From: CAZDOD01 sp964506935
Lineage (GTDB): Bacteria; Desulfobacterota; Zymogenia; Zymogenales; Zymogenaceae
Length of the DNA stretch: 19,372 nt
Assembly (NCBI GenBank): GCA_964506935.1
Contig: CAZDOD010000041.1
Location: forward strand, 1 to 19,372
Direction: 5' to 3'
Position numbers and translations under genes: made by a program. The notes below the pieces were generated by a model. The model was not told where the DNA came from. It searched no databases and worked only from the letters and a program-made list of their open reading frames with translations. The stretch's first letter is position 1, and each line of letters opens with the position of its first letter. Of the stretch, positions 1-8,019 are shown piece by piece.

Positions 1-42
1 AGTTATATCGACCGCCCCAGCCGATGCCTTAAATACGCCCAT
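1..42 (-). CDS. Start of a probable neutral/alkaline ceramidase-like protein (partial)
   Basis: Only the first 14 codons are inside the window. They begin at an ATG 12 nt after the stop of the upstream kinase gene and read M-G-V-F-K-A-S-A-G-A-V-D-I-T. An Ala/Gly-rich stretch followed by V-D-I-T is the typical amino end of the neutral/alkaline non-lysosomal ceramidase N-terminal family, zinc amidases that cleave N-acyl bonds. A weak AAAAAGAT purine stretch precedes the ATG. The position at the end of a sugar operon suggests an amidase acting on the same substrate, but this is inference. With so few residues, the family call rests on a short motif and could be wrong. Confidence 0.45.
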   Translation of the reverse strand, partial: MGVFKASAGAVDIT

Positions 43-54
43 ATCTTTTTATTT

Positions 55-1038
55 TTACTGAGGCCCAAGCCCAGTCGTAAGATTATCAACTGTGTCGTCA
101 AAATTGAGCCCCAGCCTGTCAAATGCTATCCTGACCCCTCCCCCCACTGTCGGGAGAACGGGGGGTAGTACCTCGGCATTTGGAAACTCCCTTTTTATAT
201 ATTTCACGAAGGGATCTAAAATTACTTCTTTCGCCAGAAAGACGCTTCCCGTATAAGAGACGATCATGTCGTCCGCCGGGATATTCAGGTTTCTCGCGAC
301 GGTCACTACACCAAGCGAGAGCCCCTCCGCCGCCTCCCCGATCACCTCGAGCGACATCTCATCGCCTACCTTTGCCTCACCGACAACTACCCTTGCCGCC
401 TCGGCGATCCTGTCCCTCGTCATCCCCTCACCTAGATATATTGTGAGGGCGACCTGAATCATATCCCCGACGCCGAAGTGTTTCGGAAATTCGGATGTCA
501 GACTCGTCGGCCCTCCCCTCCCATCAAACGCCATCGCCGCACGCCTCAAACCCTTTACCGCTATATCATATGCGCTCCCCTCATCACCCATGATGTGGCC
601 CCAGCCTCCGGCTTGAAGCCCCTCCCCCTCTCTGTTTCTCCCGTATATGGCCGACCCCGTTCCGGCGGTTGCAACCACGCCCCAGTTTTTTGCGATCGCC
701 CCGAAAAAGCCGGCCACCATGTCCCCGACGAGATAGATATCGACTCCGGGGAAAAACTCCCCTATTATCCCCTCCACATACTCGGCACCTTCCCTGAGAT
801 ACCCTATTCCTGCGGTATCGCCGGAGATTATTAGGACATCCGAAAGTGATGCCCCAGCGCTCTCAATCGCATTGCCTATTGCTTTTTTGAGGGACTCCCT
901 CACAATCTCTATCGGAGAAAGTACGTGATTTGCCGGCCCGGAGTTCCCTATCCCGACGATCTCCCCCTTTTTCGTAACAGCGACGGCCTTCGTATGCGTC
1001 CCGCCGCCGTCAACCGAGATGATTACCTCTTTTGACAT
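55..1038 (-). CDS. BadF/BadG/BcrA/BcrD-family sugar kinase, N-acetylglucosamine kinase-like
   Basis: A 327-residue cytoplasmic ASKHA-fold kinase. The phosphate-1 motif D10-G-G-G-T-H-T-K lies at the amino end, and the second glycine-rich nucleotide motif is A-G126-T-G-S. Next comes G-G-W-G-H-I-M-G-D-E-G-S (about 142-155), characteristic of eukaryotic-type N-acetylglucosamine kinases and their bacterial BadF-family relatives; a late S-Y-T-G-S motif completes the fold. The length fits the family. It would phosphorylate an incoming hexose or N-acetylhexosamine with ATP. The exact sugar cannot be read from the sequence; GlcNAc or a related amino sugar is most likely. The start codon overlaps the stop of the transporter gene by one base (TAATG), which predicts translational coupling of uptake and phosphorylation. 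There are no cysteine motifs like those of the 2-hydroxyacyl-CoA dehydratase activators of the same Pfam family. Confidence 0.85.
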   Translation of the reverse strand: MSKEVIISVDGGGTHTKAVAVTKKGEIVGIGNSGPANHVLSPIEIVRESLKKAIGNAIESAGASLSDVLIISGDTAGIGYLREGAEYVEGIIGEFFPGVDIYLVGDMVAGFFGAIAKNWGVVATAGTGSAIYGRNREGEGLQAGGWGHIMGDEGSAYDIAVKGLRRAAMAFDGRGGPTSLTSEFPKHFGVGDMIQVALTIYLGEGMTRDRIAEAARVVVGEAKVGDEMSLEVIGEAAEGLSLGVVTVARNLNIPADDMIVSYTGSVFLAKEVILDPFVKYIKREFPNAEVLPPVLPTVGGGVRIAFDRLGLNFDDTVDNLTTGLGPQ

Positions 1039-2378
1039 TATTTTTTTATTCCCATGATCTTTTTCGTCTCCTCGGGCGAGTCGCCGAGCTTATAGCCGAA
1101 AAGGACAAAAAATCCGATAAGGGAAGAAATTCCTAGCATTACCCAGACCAGCTTGATTCCGAGTGGATTTTCCTTGGAATAACCGAATATTTGATAGAGA
1201 AACGGCATAAACAGGGTCGAGAGGGCAAAACCCACCTTCCTCGACAGGCCGAAGACGCCGTAATACATCGCCTCCCGCCGCTTTCCCGTAATCATCTGGT
1301 CATAGTCCACGACATCCCCCATCATCGCATATACGAGGATCATAAATCCGCCGAGCGGCACGGCCACGGGCGGGAGCAGTATAAAGGCCTGTATAACGAC
1401 AGGGATGCCGGGGAGGTCTCCCACAAAATATATTATGGGGAAAAATATCGCAAGGAGCAGAGAGACTATCCTGAGGAGTTTTCCCTTTCCATGTTTTTTC
1501 ACAAGCCACATCCACAGCGGTATCGATGCCACCATGCACAGGATGAACTCCAGTTGATAGTACATCACAAATCCCTCTTCCTTCCCGATAACAACGGTGA
1601 CGAAATACGGCATGACGACAAGTAGCACCATATAGCACATATACAGGGCGATGATCGCTAGACCGAAGAACAAGAACTGCTTGTTTTTGAAGGTCGCATT
1701 TATCGAATCGCGAAAACCGATCTTTTTATCGGCCTTGGAAAATTCCACGGGTAGTTCTGTAATCCCGGGGAGACATATATACATCGTTACAAGCCCGATT
1801 GCGCCAACGACCAGCGCCATCTTGAGAGGTCCCCAGAACTGATACATCGGGGCGGCCACAGCAACCAGCATGAATCCAACAATTGCGTAAATCAGCTTCC
1901 ATGAGGTCAGCTTGACCCGGTCCTCCGACGTCAGGGCGAGCTCGGCAAGCAGGGCATCGTATGGGATACCGATTGCGGTATAGAACAGAAAATATATAAA
2001 GAATATCACCCCGAGATATAGGAGGTTCCACAAAGACTCCGCATACACCGGGGGTGTCCAAAGAAAGATAAAAGCTATTATCATCAACGGAGTCCCGAAT
2101 ATGATAAATGGTTTTCTCCTCCCCCACCTGCTTTCGAGGTTGTCCGAGAAGTTCCCGATCAGGGGATCGGTTATGGCGTCAAAGAGCCTGCCAATAGATA
2201 AAACTGCACCAGTCAAGAAGATCGGGATAAAGGCGATCCTTCCAGAATCCGGGGCCGGGGCGTAAAAATACATTATCCATGTAAAGAGGACGCCCTCGAC
2301 GAAATTCAGACTGATCGAGCCCCAGTTGTAAAAGAATATCTCCCTGTTTGTCAGCCTCTTTATAATATCCTTTGCCAT
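1038..2378 (-). CDS. GPH-family (MFS) sugar:cation symporter
   Basis: A 446-residue polytopic inner-membrane protein made of repeated hydrophobic segments, consistent with 12 helices. The amino end has the glycoside-pentoside-hexuronide (GPH) signature: an N-R-E-I-F-F-Y-N-W-G-like first segment, then D-A-I-T-D-P-L-I-G-N-F-S-D followed by R-W-G-R-R-K-P-F. Transporters of this family import mono- or disaccharides with Na+ or H+. The ATG is preceded by GAGG at 8-nt spacing. The mutarotase-like gene ends 13 nt upstream and the kinase start overlaps the stop codon, so all three are co-transcribed. The substrate is probably the sugar phosphorylated by the neighbouring kinase, since GPH transporters do not phosphorylate their cargo. 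Confidence 0.9.
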   Translation of the reverse strand: MAKDIIKRLTNREIFFYNWGSISLNFVEGVLFTWIMYFYAPAPDSGRIAFIPIFLTGAVLSIGRLFDAITDPLIGNFSDNLESRWGRRKPFIIFGTPLMIIAFIFLWTPPVYAESLWNLLYLGVIFFIYFLFYTAIGIPYDALLAELALTSEDRVKLTSWKLIYAIVGFMLVAVAAPMYQFWGPLKMALVVGAIGLVTMYICLPGITELPVEFSKADKKIGFRDSINATFKNKQFLFFGLAIIALYMCYMVLLVVMPYFVTVVIGKEEGFVMYYQLEFILCMVASIPLWMWLVKKHGKGKLLRIVSLLLAIFFPIIYFVGDLPGIPVVIQAFILLPPVAVPLGGFMILVYAMMGDVVDYDQMITGKRREAMYYGVFGLSRKVGFALSTLFMPFLYQIFGYSKENPLGIKLVWVMLGISSLIGFFVLFGYKLGDSPEETKKIMGIKK

Positions 2379-2391
2379 GATATATACCTCA

Positions 2392-3261
2392 TCAAATAAT
2401 CCTGTTTGTTACCGACCAAAAGACCTCTTCTTTCGGCATCAAGCATATATTATAGAATTGCTCGGGCGAAAAAACCCTCGGCTCGTACCACAGCCTCAAA
2501 AACGCCAAAGGGAAATCGCCCGAGATTTCAAGCTTCAGATCGTGATTTACATTCCCGACGGATATCTTATTTACAAGCCCCATGTCGGCAGGCGTAAATT
2601 CCAAGAGCTGTGTGGGGATATCGGAAAATTCTCCTGGGAGCCGAAGCCTCTCGTCGTCGTCGGTATCTAGGGCCTTTATGAAATCGTAGGCGGGCCTCAT
2701 GGTATCGGGAATTTCAAGATAACAGTCACTTCCCATTCCGCCGGGGGCGACGAAGGGGTGATAATACCACAGGGTCTGTATCGGCCTGGCCTTCGAGAGA
2801 TTTAGAAGATTAAAGGAGATTTTAAATCCGGCCTCGCCGGGCAAAAGCCTCACCTCCTTTTTCAATCTATAGCCGATCCCGCCATTGCCTACCTCCTGCG
2901 ACCACGAGATGAAATCGTCCCCGTCTGTTATCTCCCATGGAAATATCTCGACGACACCCGGCTCCTCGGTGAATCGGTAATTTCCCGGCCGAAATAGATT
3001 AATTATCCCGACGCCGATTTTGATCGCTATAGTGGAACTCCCCGGATCGTCTCCGATCATCATCGGTGTTATGAACTCGTCCGGGAAACCGAAGCCCACC
3101 ACGCGATCCTTGGGGAATTTTTCCGATATAAATGAATAGCCGTCCCTCGTCACAAAATCGGATATCCACCCACCTAGGACAAACCTTACCCCGAGACCCT
3201 CGGTGCCGTCGGGGATCGGGAGAAATTCTATTTTCAGTTTGTCGTTTTTCAGCGTCTTCAT
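2392..3261 (-). CDS. Galactose-mutarotase-like (aldose 1-epimerase superfamily) protein
   Basis: A 289-residue, beta-rich protein with no signal peptide or membrane segment. The early F-V-L-G-G-W-I-S-D segment, a central L-W-Y-Y-H168-P-F block and a late E-P-R-V-F-S-P-E-Q block have the spacing and character of carbohydrate-binding mutarotase-like folds. H168 is a plausible counterpart of the catalytic histidine of aldose 1-epimerases. A typical family member interconverts sugar anomers after uptake; this copy is divergent and could be a distinct sugar-binding enzyme. The ATG lies one base after the stop of the SIS-domain gene (TGA-T-ATG), and the transporter starts 13 nt downstream. Family assignment is by motif character and context only. 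Confidence 0.6.
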   Translation of the reverse strand: MKTLKNDKLKIEFLPIPDGTEGLGVRFVLGGWISDFVTRDGYSFISEKFPKDRVVGFGFPDEFITPMMIGDDPGSSTIAIKIGVGIINLFRPGNYRFTEEPGVVEIFPWEITDGDDFISWSQEVGNGGIGYRLKKEVRLLPGEAGFKISFNLLNLSKARPIQTLWYYHPFVAPGGMGSDCYLEIPDTMRPAYDFIKALDTDDDERLRLPGEFSDIPTQLLEFTPADMGLVNKISVGNVNHDLKLEISGDFPLAFLRLWYEPRVFSPEQFYNICLMPKEEVFWSVTNRII

Positions 3262-3262
3262 A

Positions 3263-4003
3263 TCACAGGTGTTTAATCCTCCCCTTGTATTTCATGAGAG
3301 CCGATGCCAACCCCTCGGTATCCTCGTCCTCGACATTTACGCTGAAAAATACCGCCGGCGGCTTTCCCCTCTTTTCGAGGATCGAGGCCGCCTCGATGAT
3401 GACAGAATGGAGGATTAACGATCCGGTGACCCCCGATATCGGCCCCATAGGCGCCTTTACGCCATCGACCACAATTGATGCGTCGCCTATTGGCGCCATG
3501 TTGTCTAACACTACGTCGGAGACCTCAAATAGCCTCTTTTTCGACGGGTGGCTCGATTCTACAGATTTTGTGTGCTCAAGGCTAGTAACGGCTATGATCT
3601 TTATCCCTATCTCTTTTAGTAAAAGCGCCATCTCAACCGGGGCATGGTTCTTTCCCGAATTCGATATGATGATCGCAACGTCTCCTTTCCTGACGTCGTG
3701 GCCGGCAAGCGCCGACGCCGCCGTCCCCGGTGTCCTCTCGAGCGACGTGCTCCTTAATGCCCCCGACGAAAGCAGAAACGAAGGATCAAGTATGGCGTTT
3801 ATCGGGACTATCCCCCCCGCCCTCACAAATATCTCCTGTGCCACCAGCGCCGAGTGGCCGGTCCCGAAGGTGTGGACGATCCCGCCCGATTCTATCGAGT
3901 CGGCAATAAGTGTCGCCGCTTTCTCTATCTCTTTGCCCTGGGTCACACCCAATTTCGCTATAATTTCAGAGATGTGATCAAGATATTTATTCCAAAAAGC
4001 CAC
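3263..4003 (-). CDS. SIS-domain sugar isomerase-like protein (UPF0309/PRK02947 type)
   Basis: A 246-residue single SIS-domain protein. Residues near 43-53 read H-T-F-G-T-G-H-S-A-L-V and a later I-I-I-S-N-S-G-K-N-H block matches the phosphosugar-binding loops of SIS proteins. The layout resembles bacterial sugar isomerase domain proteins often encoded beside amino-sugar kinases. It may isomerise, or bind and process, the phosphorylated amino sugar made by the kinase of this operon; no specific reaction can be assigned. The start is a GTG, chosen because AAAGGT precedes it at 6-nt spacing. The gene couples to the mutarotase-like gene with a one-base gap. No DNA-binding helix-turn-helix is present, so it is not an RpiR-type regulator. 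Confidence 0.8.
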   Translation of the reverse strand: MAFWNKYLDHISEIIAKLGVTQGKEIEKAATLIADSIESGGIVHTFGTGHSALVAQEIFVRAGGIVPINAILDPSFLLSSGALRSTSLERTPGTAASALAGHDVRKGDVAIIISNSGKNHAPVEMALLLKEIGIKIIAVTSLEHTKSVESSHPSKKRLFEVSDVVLDNMAPIGDASIVVDGVKAPMGPISGVTGSLILHSVIIEAASILEKRGKPPAVFFSVNVEDEDTEGLASALMKYKGRIKHL

Positions 4004-4049
4004 TTTTTTACCTTTTCTACAAGGATACGTTTATTATCTTTTGTATTTT

Positions 4050-4856
4050 TTAAGCCTTCGCCTTTAAGATTTCCCTCGCCCTCGGACAGAACGGACAGAG
4101 CCCCCATTTGCACAGGAGCGCTCCGGGGTCATCCTTGAGGATATCGGAAACAACCGAAAGAAGCCCCCTTCCATCGACCCGCTGAATGAGGGCATCGCCC
4201 ACCCTTTCATACTTTACATGCCCCGCCTCTATTAATGGCTTTTCGACCGAAATAAAATTAATACTGCATCCGGGATTCTCGGCAGGAGTGAATTCTCTGA
4301 TCGTGCCGTCGGGCATCTTCACCGAAAGGGGCCTCGCATACTCTTCACTGTAGGGCAAATCGAGATACGGCACCCTAGCTATCGCCTCGGCTACGTGTAT
4401 GGCGGAGTTCGCCCAGTGCCCTACCCCCAAAAGGAGAATATCGCCCCCGTCATCTATCAGGAGGTGGATGGGAGAGCCGTAGCCGAGGGCTGTCGAAAAG
4501 AGGTGCGCGGATTTGTATCGCTCCTTGTGATTTCCCCAAACGGCCACCGAGTGCGTCGGGTGAAGGCTTCTGGCCACACCGGGCATCTTCCTGAAAGTCT
4601 CGGCAATGACTCCGAGGGTCGTGGGTGTCTTGTCAATATCGAATATCTCGGCAGGCGGTATCGCGAAGGCGGGCATCATGATCGTCCCGTCGTCGGTTAC
4701 CAGAGACGTCAGTGCGTCAATGACGGTTCCGGCACCACCATCAACACGCCCCATCATCTTGAGGCTCGAATGGACGAGAAACTTGCCATTCGGCCCAACA
4801 CCAAGGGTCTTGAGTCCTTCGACCAAATCCGAAAGCCCGATCTCTTTTGTGTCCAT
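4050..4856 (-). CDS. AAC(3)-fold N-acetyltransferase
   Basis: A 268-residue protein of the aminoglycoside 3-N-acetyltransferase fold (Antibiotic_NAT). Family marks are L-V-H-S-S-L-K near the amino end, G-G-A-G-T-V-I-D-A-L, L-H-P-T-H102-S-V-A-V-W-G, and L-G-V-G-H-W-A-N-S-A-I-H. The family uses acetyl-CoA or acyl-CoA to acylate an amino group, usually on a sugar. I chose the ATG with AAGGTG at 5-nt spacing; a TTG six codons upstream is possible but has no better site. It is the first gene of the sugar operon, 46 nt before the SIS gene. The setting argues for acetylation of an amino sugar in catabolism, not antibiotic resistance. The carboxyl end carries W-G-L-C-P-F-C-P-R, a two-cysteine tail that could bind metal. 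Confidence 0.85.
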   Translation of the reverse strand: MDTKEIGLSDLVEGLKTLGVGPNGKFLVHSSLKMMGRVDGGAGTVIDALTSLVTDDGTIMMPAFAIPPAEIFDIDKTPTTLGVIAETFRKMPGVARSLHPTHSVAVWGNHKERYKSAHLFSTALGYGSPIHLLIDDGGDILLLGVGHWANSAIHVAEAIARVPYLDLPYSEEYARPLSVKMPDGTIREFTPAENPGCSINFISVEKPLIEAGHVKYERVGDALIQRVDGRGLLSVVSDILKDDPGALLCKWGLCPFCPRAREILKAKA

Positions 4857-5092
4857 GAAAACACCTTCAATCAAATATGATGATTACCAGAGTCGTATGT
4901 TCAAGTCAAGAATTAAAATATCATTGTTTTCCCCTACACCACCAAATCCACTTCCAATAAATTGAGAAAGACTATCACCTTTAAATTCAAGATATCTTTG
5001 AAAAAAGATTTATTTTTTCTATGAACTTTGCTATATAGAGTAATGATGATCGTGTAGCATAAAATATTTTTTGCTAAAGGAGTCTATATCAG
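4857..5092. promoter_or_regulatory. Divergent control region between the sugar operon and the GH13 gene
   Basis: This 236-bp AT-rich spacer separates two divergent transcription units. It holds the palindrome AAGATATCTT (4989-4998), flanked so that TTCAA and TTGAA form wider arms with one extra T. It also holds a possible extended -10 for the GH13 gene, TG-C-TATATA (5029-5037), without a convincing -35, and a near-palindrome AGCATAAAATATTTTTTGCT-like (5056-5075). The GH13 Shine-Dalgarno AAAGGAG is at 5076-5082. No clear minus-strand promoter was found. The palindromes are candidate operators for a shared sugar regulator, but no regulator gene is in the window. Confidence 0.4.
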
Positions 5093-6766
5093 ATGTTCAA
5101 TAAAGAATCAGGAAATTTCGACTGGTGGACGGAAGGCATAATCTACCAAATCTACCCCCGAAGCTTCATGGACGCATCGGGCGACGGCGTCGGCGATCTT
5201 AGGGGTATCATCGACCGCCTCGATTATTTGAATGACGGCACAGAAACATCCCTCGGTATCGACGCGATCTGGCTGTCTCCGATATTCCCGTCGCCTATGT
5301 TTGACTTCGGATACGACGTATCAGACTACACCGATATCGATCCTGTCTTCGGGAGCATGTCCGACTTCGACGAGCTTTTGACCGAGGCCCACAAACGAAA
5401 CATAAAGATCATCCTCGATTTTGTCCCGAATCACACCTCCCACCTCCACGAGTGGTTTATCGAGTCCAAAGGCTCAATTGACAATCCAAAAAGGGACTGG
5501 TACATCTGGGAGCCTCCCAAAAGTGGCGGTCGCTCGCGCCCGAACAACTGGCAGTCGGTCTTCGGGGGCCCGGCGTGGGAATGGGATGAAAAGACAAAAG
5601 AATTCTACTATCACCATTTTCTGCCTCAGCAACCCGATGTAAACTGGAGAAATCAGAAGTTGAGGGAGGCGATGTATGGCGATATGAGTTTCTGGCTCGA
5701 TCGGGGCGTCGATGGATTCAGGCTCGATGTTATCAACCAAATCTTCAAGGATAAAGGACTCAGGAACAACCCATACACGATCGGGAGGCGCCCCTACGAT
5801 ATGCAAAAACACCTATACGACAAGGACCTCCACGACGATAATATCGAGGTCGTGCGCGAAATGCGCGCCCTCGTCGACGGATACGGGAAAAAGGGGGAGC
5901 GGATGCTCGTCGGGGAGGTATTTATTGAAGACCCCCACATCGCAAAACGATATTACGGCGACGGCAGCGACGGGCTGAATCTCGCCTTCTACTGCAACTT
6001 TTCGTATCTGCCCTTGAGGGCCGGGGCTTTTCGCGATGCGGTCTCGCTTTGGGAGGAGATCCTCCCCGACGGCGCGTGGCCGACATATTTTTTATCGAAC
6101 CATGACCAGCCAAGACACATCGGGAGATACGGCAAGACCTCCGATGATGAGACCGAGGCGCGGGCGAAGGTTGCGGCGACGATGCTCCTGACACTGAGGG
6201 GGACTCCATTTTTATATTACGGCGAAGAGATCGGGATGAGAAACCTCCACATAAAGAGGCGTGATCTCAAAGACCCTGTCGGCATCAGATACTGGCCGAT
6301 CCCCGTCGGGAGGGATTTGGCGAGGACCCCAATGCAGTGGGACGACACAAAACATGCAGGATTTACGAGGTCTGGGACTACGTGGCTCCCGGTACATCCG
6401 AACAAAAAAACCGTAAACGTCAAAGCCGAATCCGCCGACCCCTCATCGCTTTTGTCGTTTTACCGAAACCTCATCTGGACACGAAAGAGGATTTCTGCGC
6501 TGAGGAGGGGTTCGGTAGAGATCATAAAAGACACCCCGAAAGGTATATTCTCATATCTCAGGGAGTATGGGGGCGAAAGCTTGCTCGTTGTCCTCAACTT
6601 CAAAAAACGCGATTATAGGATATCTGCCGACACCATCAATATAAATATCAAAGGCAAGGCCAAATGGGAGGTCATGCTATCGACTCACAGGGATGAGGGG
6701 GAATTTATCGGAGATGATCAATTTAATATCAAACCCTATGAAGCGACCATACTCAAAGCACAATAA
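5093..6766 (+). CDS. GH13 alpha-glucosidase (oligo-1,6-glucosidase type)
   Basis: A 557-residue cytoplasmic glycoside hydrolase family 13 enzyme without signal peptide. It opens with W-W-T-E-G-I-I-Y-Q-I-Y-P-R-S-F and G-D-G-V-G-D-L-R-G. The conserved regions follow: D-F-V-P-N-H; G-F-R-L-D212-V with the nucleophile aspartate; G-E275-V-F with the acid/base glutamate; and S-N-H-D338 with the transition-state aspartate. All catalytic residues are intact. Members release glucose from the non-reducing end of small alpha-glucosides such as isomaltose, maltose or trehalulose; which one is not readable. A carboxyl beta-domain spans about 460-557. AAAGGAG lies 10 nt before the ATG. The gene stands alone, divergent from the amino-sugar operon, and ends at a terminator. 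Confidence 0.93.
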   Translation: MFNKESGNFDWWTEGIIYQIYPRSFMDASGDGVGDLRGIIDRLDYLNDGTETSLGIDAIWLSPIFPSPMFDFGYDVSDYTDIDPVFGSMSDFDELLTEAHKRNIKIILDFVPNHTSHLHEWFIESKGSIDNPKRDWYIWEPPKSGGRSRPNNWQSVFGGPAWEWDEKTKEFYYHHFLPQQPDVNWRNQKLREAMYGDMSFWLDRGVDGFRLDVINQIFKDKGLRNNPYTIGRRPYDMQKHLYDKDLHDDNIEVVREMRALVDGYGKKGERMLVGEVFIEDPHIAKRYYGDGSDGLNLAFYCNFSYLPLRAGAFRDAVSLWEEILPDGAWPTYFLSNHDQPRHIGRYGKTSDDETEARAKVAATMLLTLRGTPFLYYGEEIGMRNLHIKRRDLKDPVGIRYWPIPVGRDLARTPMQWDDTKHAGFTRSGTTWLPVHPNKKTVNVKAESADPSSLLSFYRNLIWTRKRISALRRGSVEIIKDTPKGIFSYLREYGGESLLVVLNFKKRDYRISADTININIKGKAKWEVMLSTHRDEGEFIGDDQFNIKPYEATILKAQ

Positions 6767-6786
6767 TGAATCATCATTCATTTTTT
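6765..6786 (+). terminator. Rho-independent terminator after the GH13 gene
   Basis: AATGAAT, loop CATC, ATTCATT form a perfect 7-bp stem overlapping the GH13 stop codon. The run of T that follows begins with the last two bases of the stem and reaches 6786. The serine-operon -35 begins two bases later, so one unit ends exactly where the next begins. Confidence 0.75.
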
Positions 6787-6787
6787 C

Positions 6788-6816
6788 TTGACAAAAGTAT
6801 GTAATTCTGATAACAA
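6788..6816 (+). promoter_or_regulatory. Sigma-70-type promoter for the aminotransferase-serA operon
   Basis: A perfect -35 TTGACA (6788-6793) is followed after 17 bp by TAACAA (6811-6816), a weaker -10; GATAAC at 15 bp is an alternative. Transcription would start near 6823, giving a short leader before the aminotransferase. Confidence 0.55.
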
Positions 6817-6858
6817 AGGTGTCGTAATAATATTTTTTAAAGCGAGGTCAATCTGTTG

Positions 6859-8001
6859 ATGAAAGAATATCTCATGACTCCAGGCCCTACACCTGTACCC
6901 GAAAGGGTACTGCAGGCAATGGCGGAACCGATAATCCACCACAGGGCGCCCAAATTCTCAAAAATTATCGAAGAAGTGAGAAGCGATCTCAAGTATCTCT
7001 ACCAGACCAAAAACGAGGTCATCATCCACACCTCATCCGGCACCGGAGCAATGGAAGCGGCGGTGACCAACACGCTCTGTCGGGGAGATAAGGTGATTTG
7101 TGTAAGGGGCGGGAAGTTCGGGGAGCGGTGGTCTGAAATATCGACTGTTTATGGTCTAAGTCCTATAAATATTGATGTCGACTGGGGACGGGCCGTAGAC
7201 CCGGCCAAGATCGAAGATGCCCTCAATGCAAACAAGGACGCAAGGGCCGTTATGATACAGGCATCGGAGACATCCACAGGCGTCGCCCACCCCGTAAAAG
7301 AGATTGCCGAGATTATAAAGGGGCGGGACGACGTAATTCTCATAGTCGACGCGATATCGGCTTTGGGAGTAATCGACCTCCCAGTCGATGACTGGGGATT
7401 GGATGTTGTGGTATCTGGCTCCCAGAAGGGCCTGATGCTCCCTCCTGGTCTCGCATTCTCATCGGTCTCCGATAAGGCATGGAAGTTTGCAGAGAAATCC
7501 GACCTCCCCAAATACTATTTCGACTTCAAAAAGGAGGAGAAAAACCTCCTCAAGAACCAGAACGCATACACCCCCGCGGTCTCACTGATCGTTGGTCTAA
7601 GGGAGGCACTCTCGATCATCAAAGATATCGGCCTCGAAAGGCTGTTTTCCCGCTATGCCCTGATGGCGGATGCGACCAGAAAGGCCGCACTGTCAATGGG
7701 GCTCGAGCTATTGGCGCCCGAATCACCGTCAAACTCCATCACGGCCATAAAGACTCCAAGCGGAGTCGACGGCAAGGACATAGTCAGGATATTGAGGGAA
7801 ACATACGGCATAACCGTGGCCGGCGGTCAGGACACCCTGAAAGGGAAGATATTCAGGATTGCACACATGGGTTATGTCGACCGCTTTGACATCATTCTCA
7901 CAATCTGTGCTGTTGAGATGACGCTCTCAGGTCTCGGATTTCCGATCGAGCTTGGAAGCGGCGTCAGGGTTGCGGAAGAGTTACTGAAAGACCTCGATTA
8001 A
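6859..8001 (+). CDS. Class V aminotransferase (alanine-glyoxylate / serine-pyruvate / phosphoserine type)
   Basis: A 380-residue PLP-dependent fold-type I aminotransferase. It begins with L-M-T-P-G-P-T-P-V-P, typical of the alanine-glyoxylate and serine-pyruvate aminotransferase group. It contains S-S-G-T-G-A-M-E-A-A for cofactor phosphate binding, D-A-I-S-A-L-G with the PLP-ring aspartate, and S-G-S-Q-K190-G with the Schiff-base lysine. The serA start is 18 nt downstream, so the pair is an operon. In some archaea and bacteria lacking SerC, an enzyme of this group makes phosphoserine from 3-phosphohydroxypyruvate, and I infer that role here. GAGG is 11 nt before the ATG; a TTG one codon upstream sits at better spacing (8 nt) and may be the true start. 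Confidence 0.88.
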   Translation: MKEYLMTPGPTPVPERVLQAMAEPIIHHRAPKFSKIIEEVRSDLKYLYQTKNEVIIHTSSGTGAMEAAVTNTLCRGDKVICVRGGKFGERWSEISTVYGLSPINIDVDWGRAVDPAKIEDALNANKDARAVMIQASETSTGVAHPVKEIAEIIKGRDDVILIVDAISALGVIDLPVDDWGLDVVVSGSQKGLMLPPGLAFSSVSDKAWKFAEKSDLPKYYFDFKKEEKNLLKNQNAYTPAVSLIVGLREALSIIKDIGLERLFSRYALMADATRKAALSMGLELLAPESPSNSITAIKTPSGVDGKDIVRILRETYGITVAGGQDTLKGKIFRIAHMGYVDRFDIILTICAVEMTLSGLGFPIELGSGVRVAEELLKDLD

Positions 8002-8019
8002 AGGAGAGAGATAATTAAC

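Noticed and set aside
1191..1625. A 144-residue plus-strand frame opposite the GPH transporter
   Set aside because: It lies wholly inside a strongly supported gene on the other strand, has no ribosome-binding site or recognisable motif, and its composition is what a shadow frame gives.
3132..3977. A 281-residue plus-strand frame opposite the SIS-domain gene
   Set aside because: Long but antisense to a clear SIS protein. The Ser/Pro/Ile-rich composition reflects the codon pattern of the real gene, with no domain or start signal.
4050..4856. Antibiotic-resistance gene (aminoglycoside 3-N-acetyltransferase)
   Set aside because: The fold is right, but the gene heads a sugar operon with no mobile element nearby, so metabolic use is more likely.
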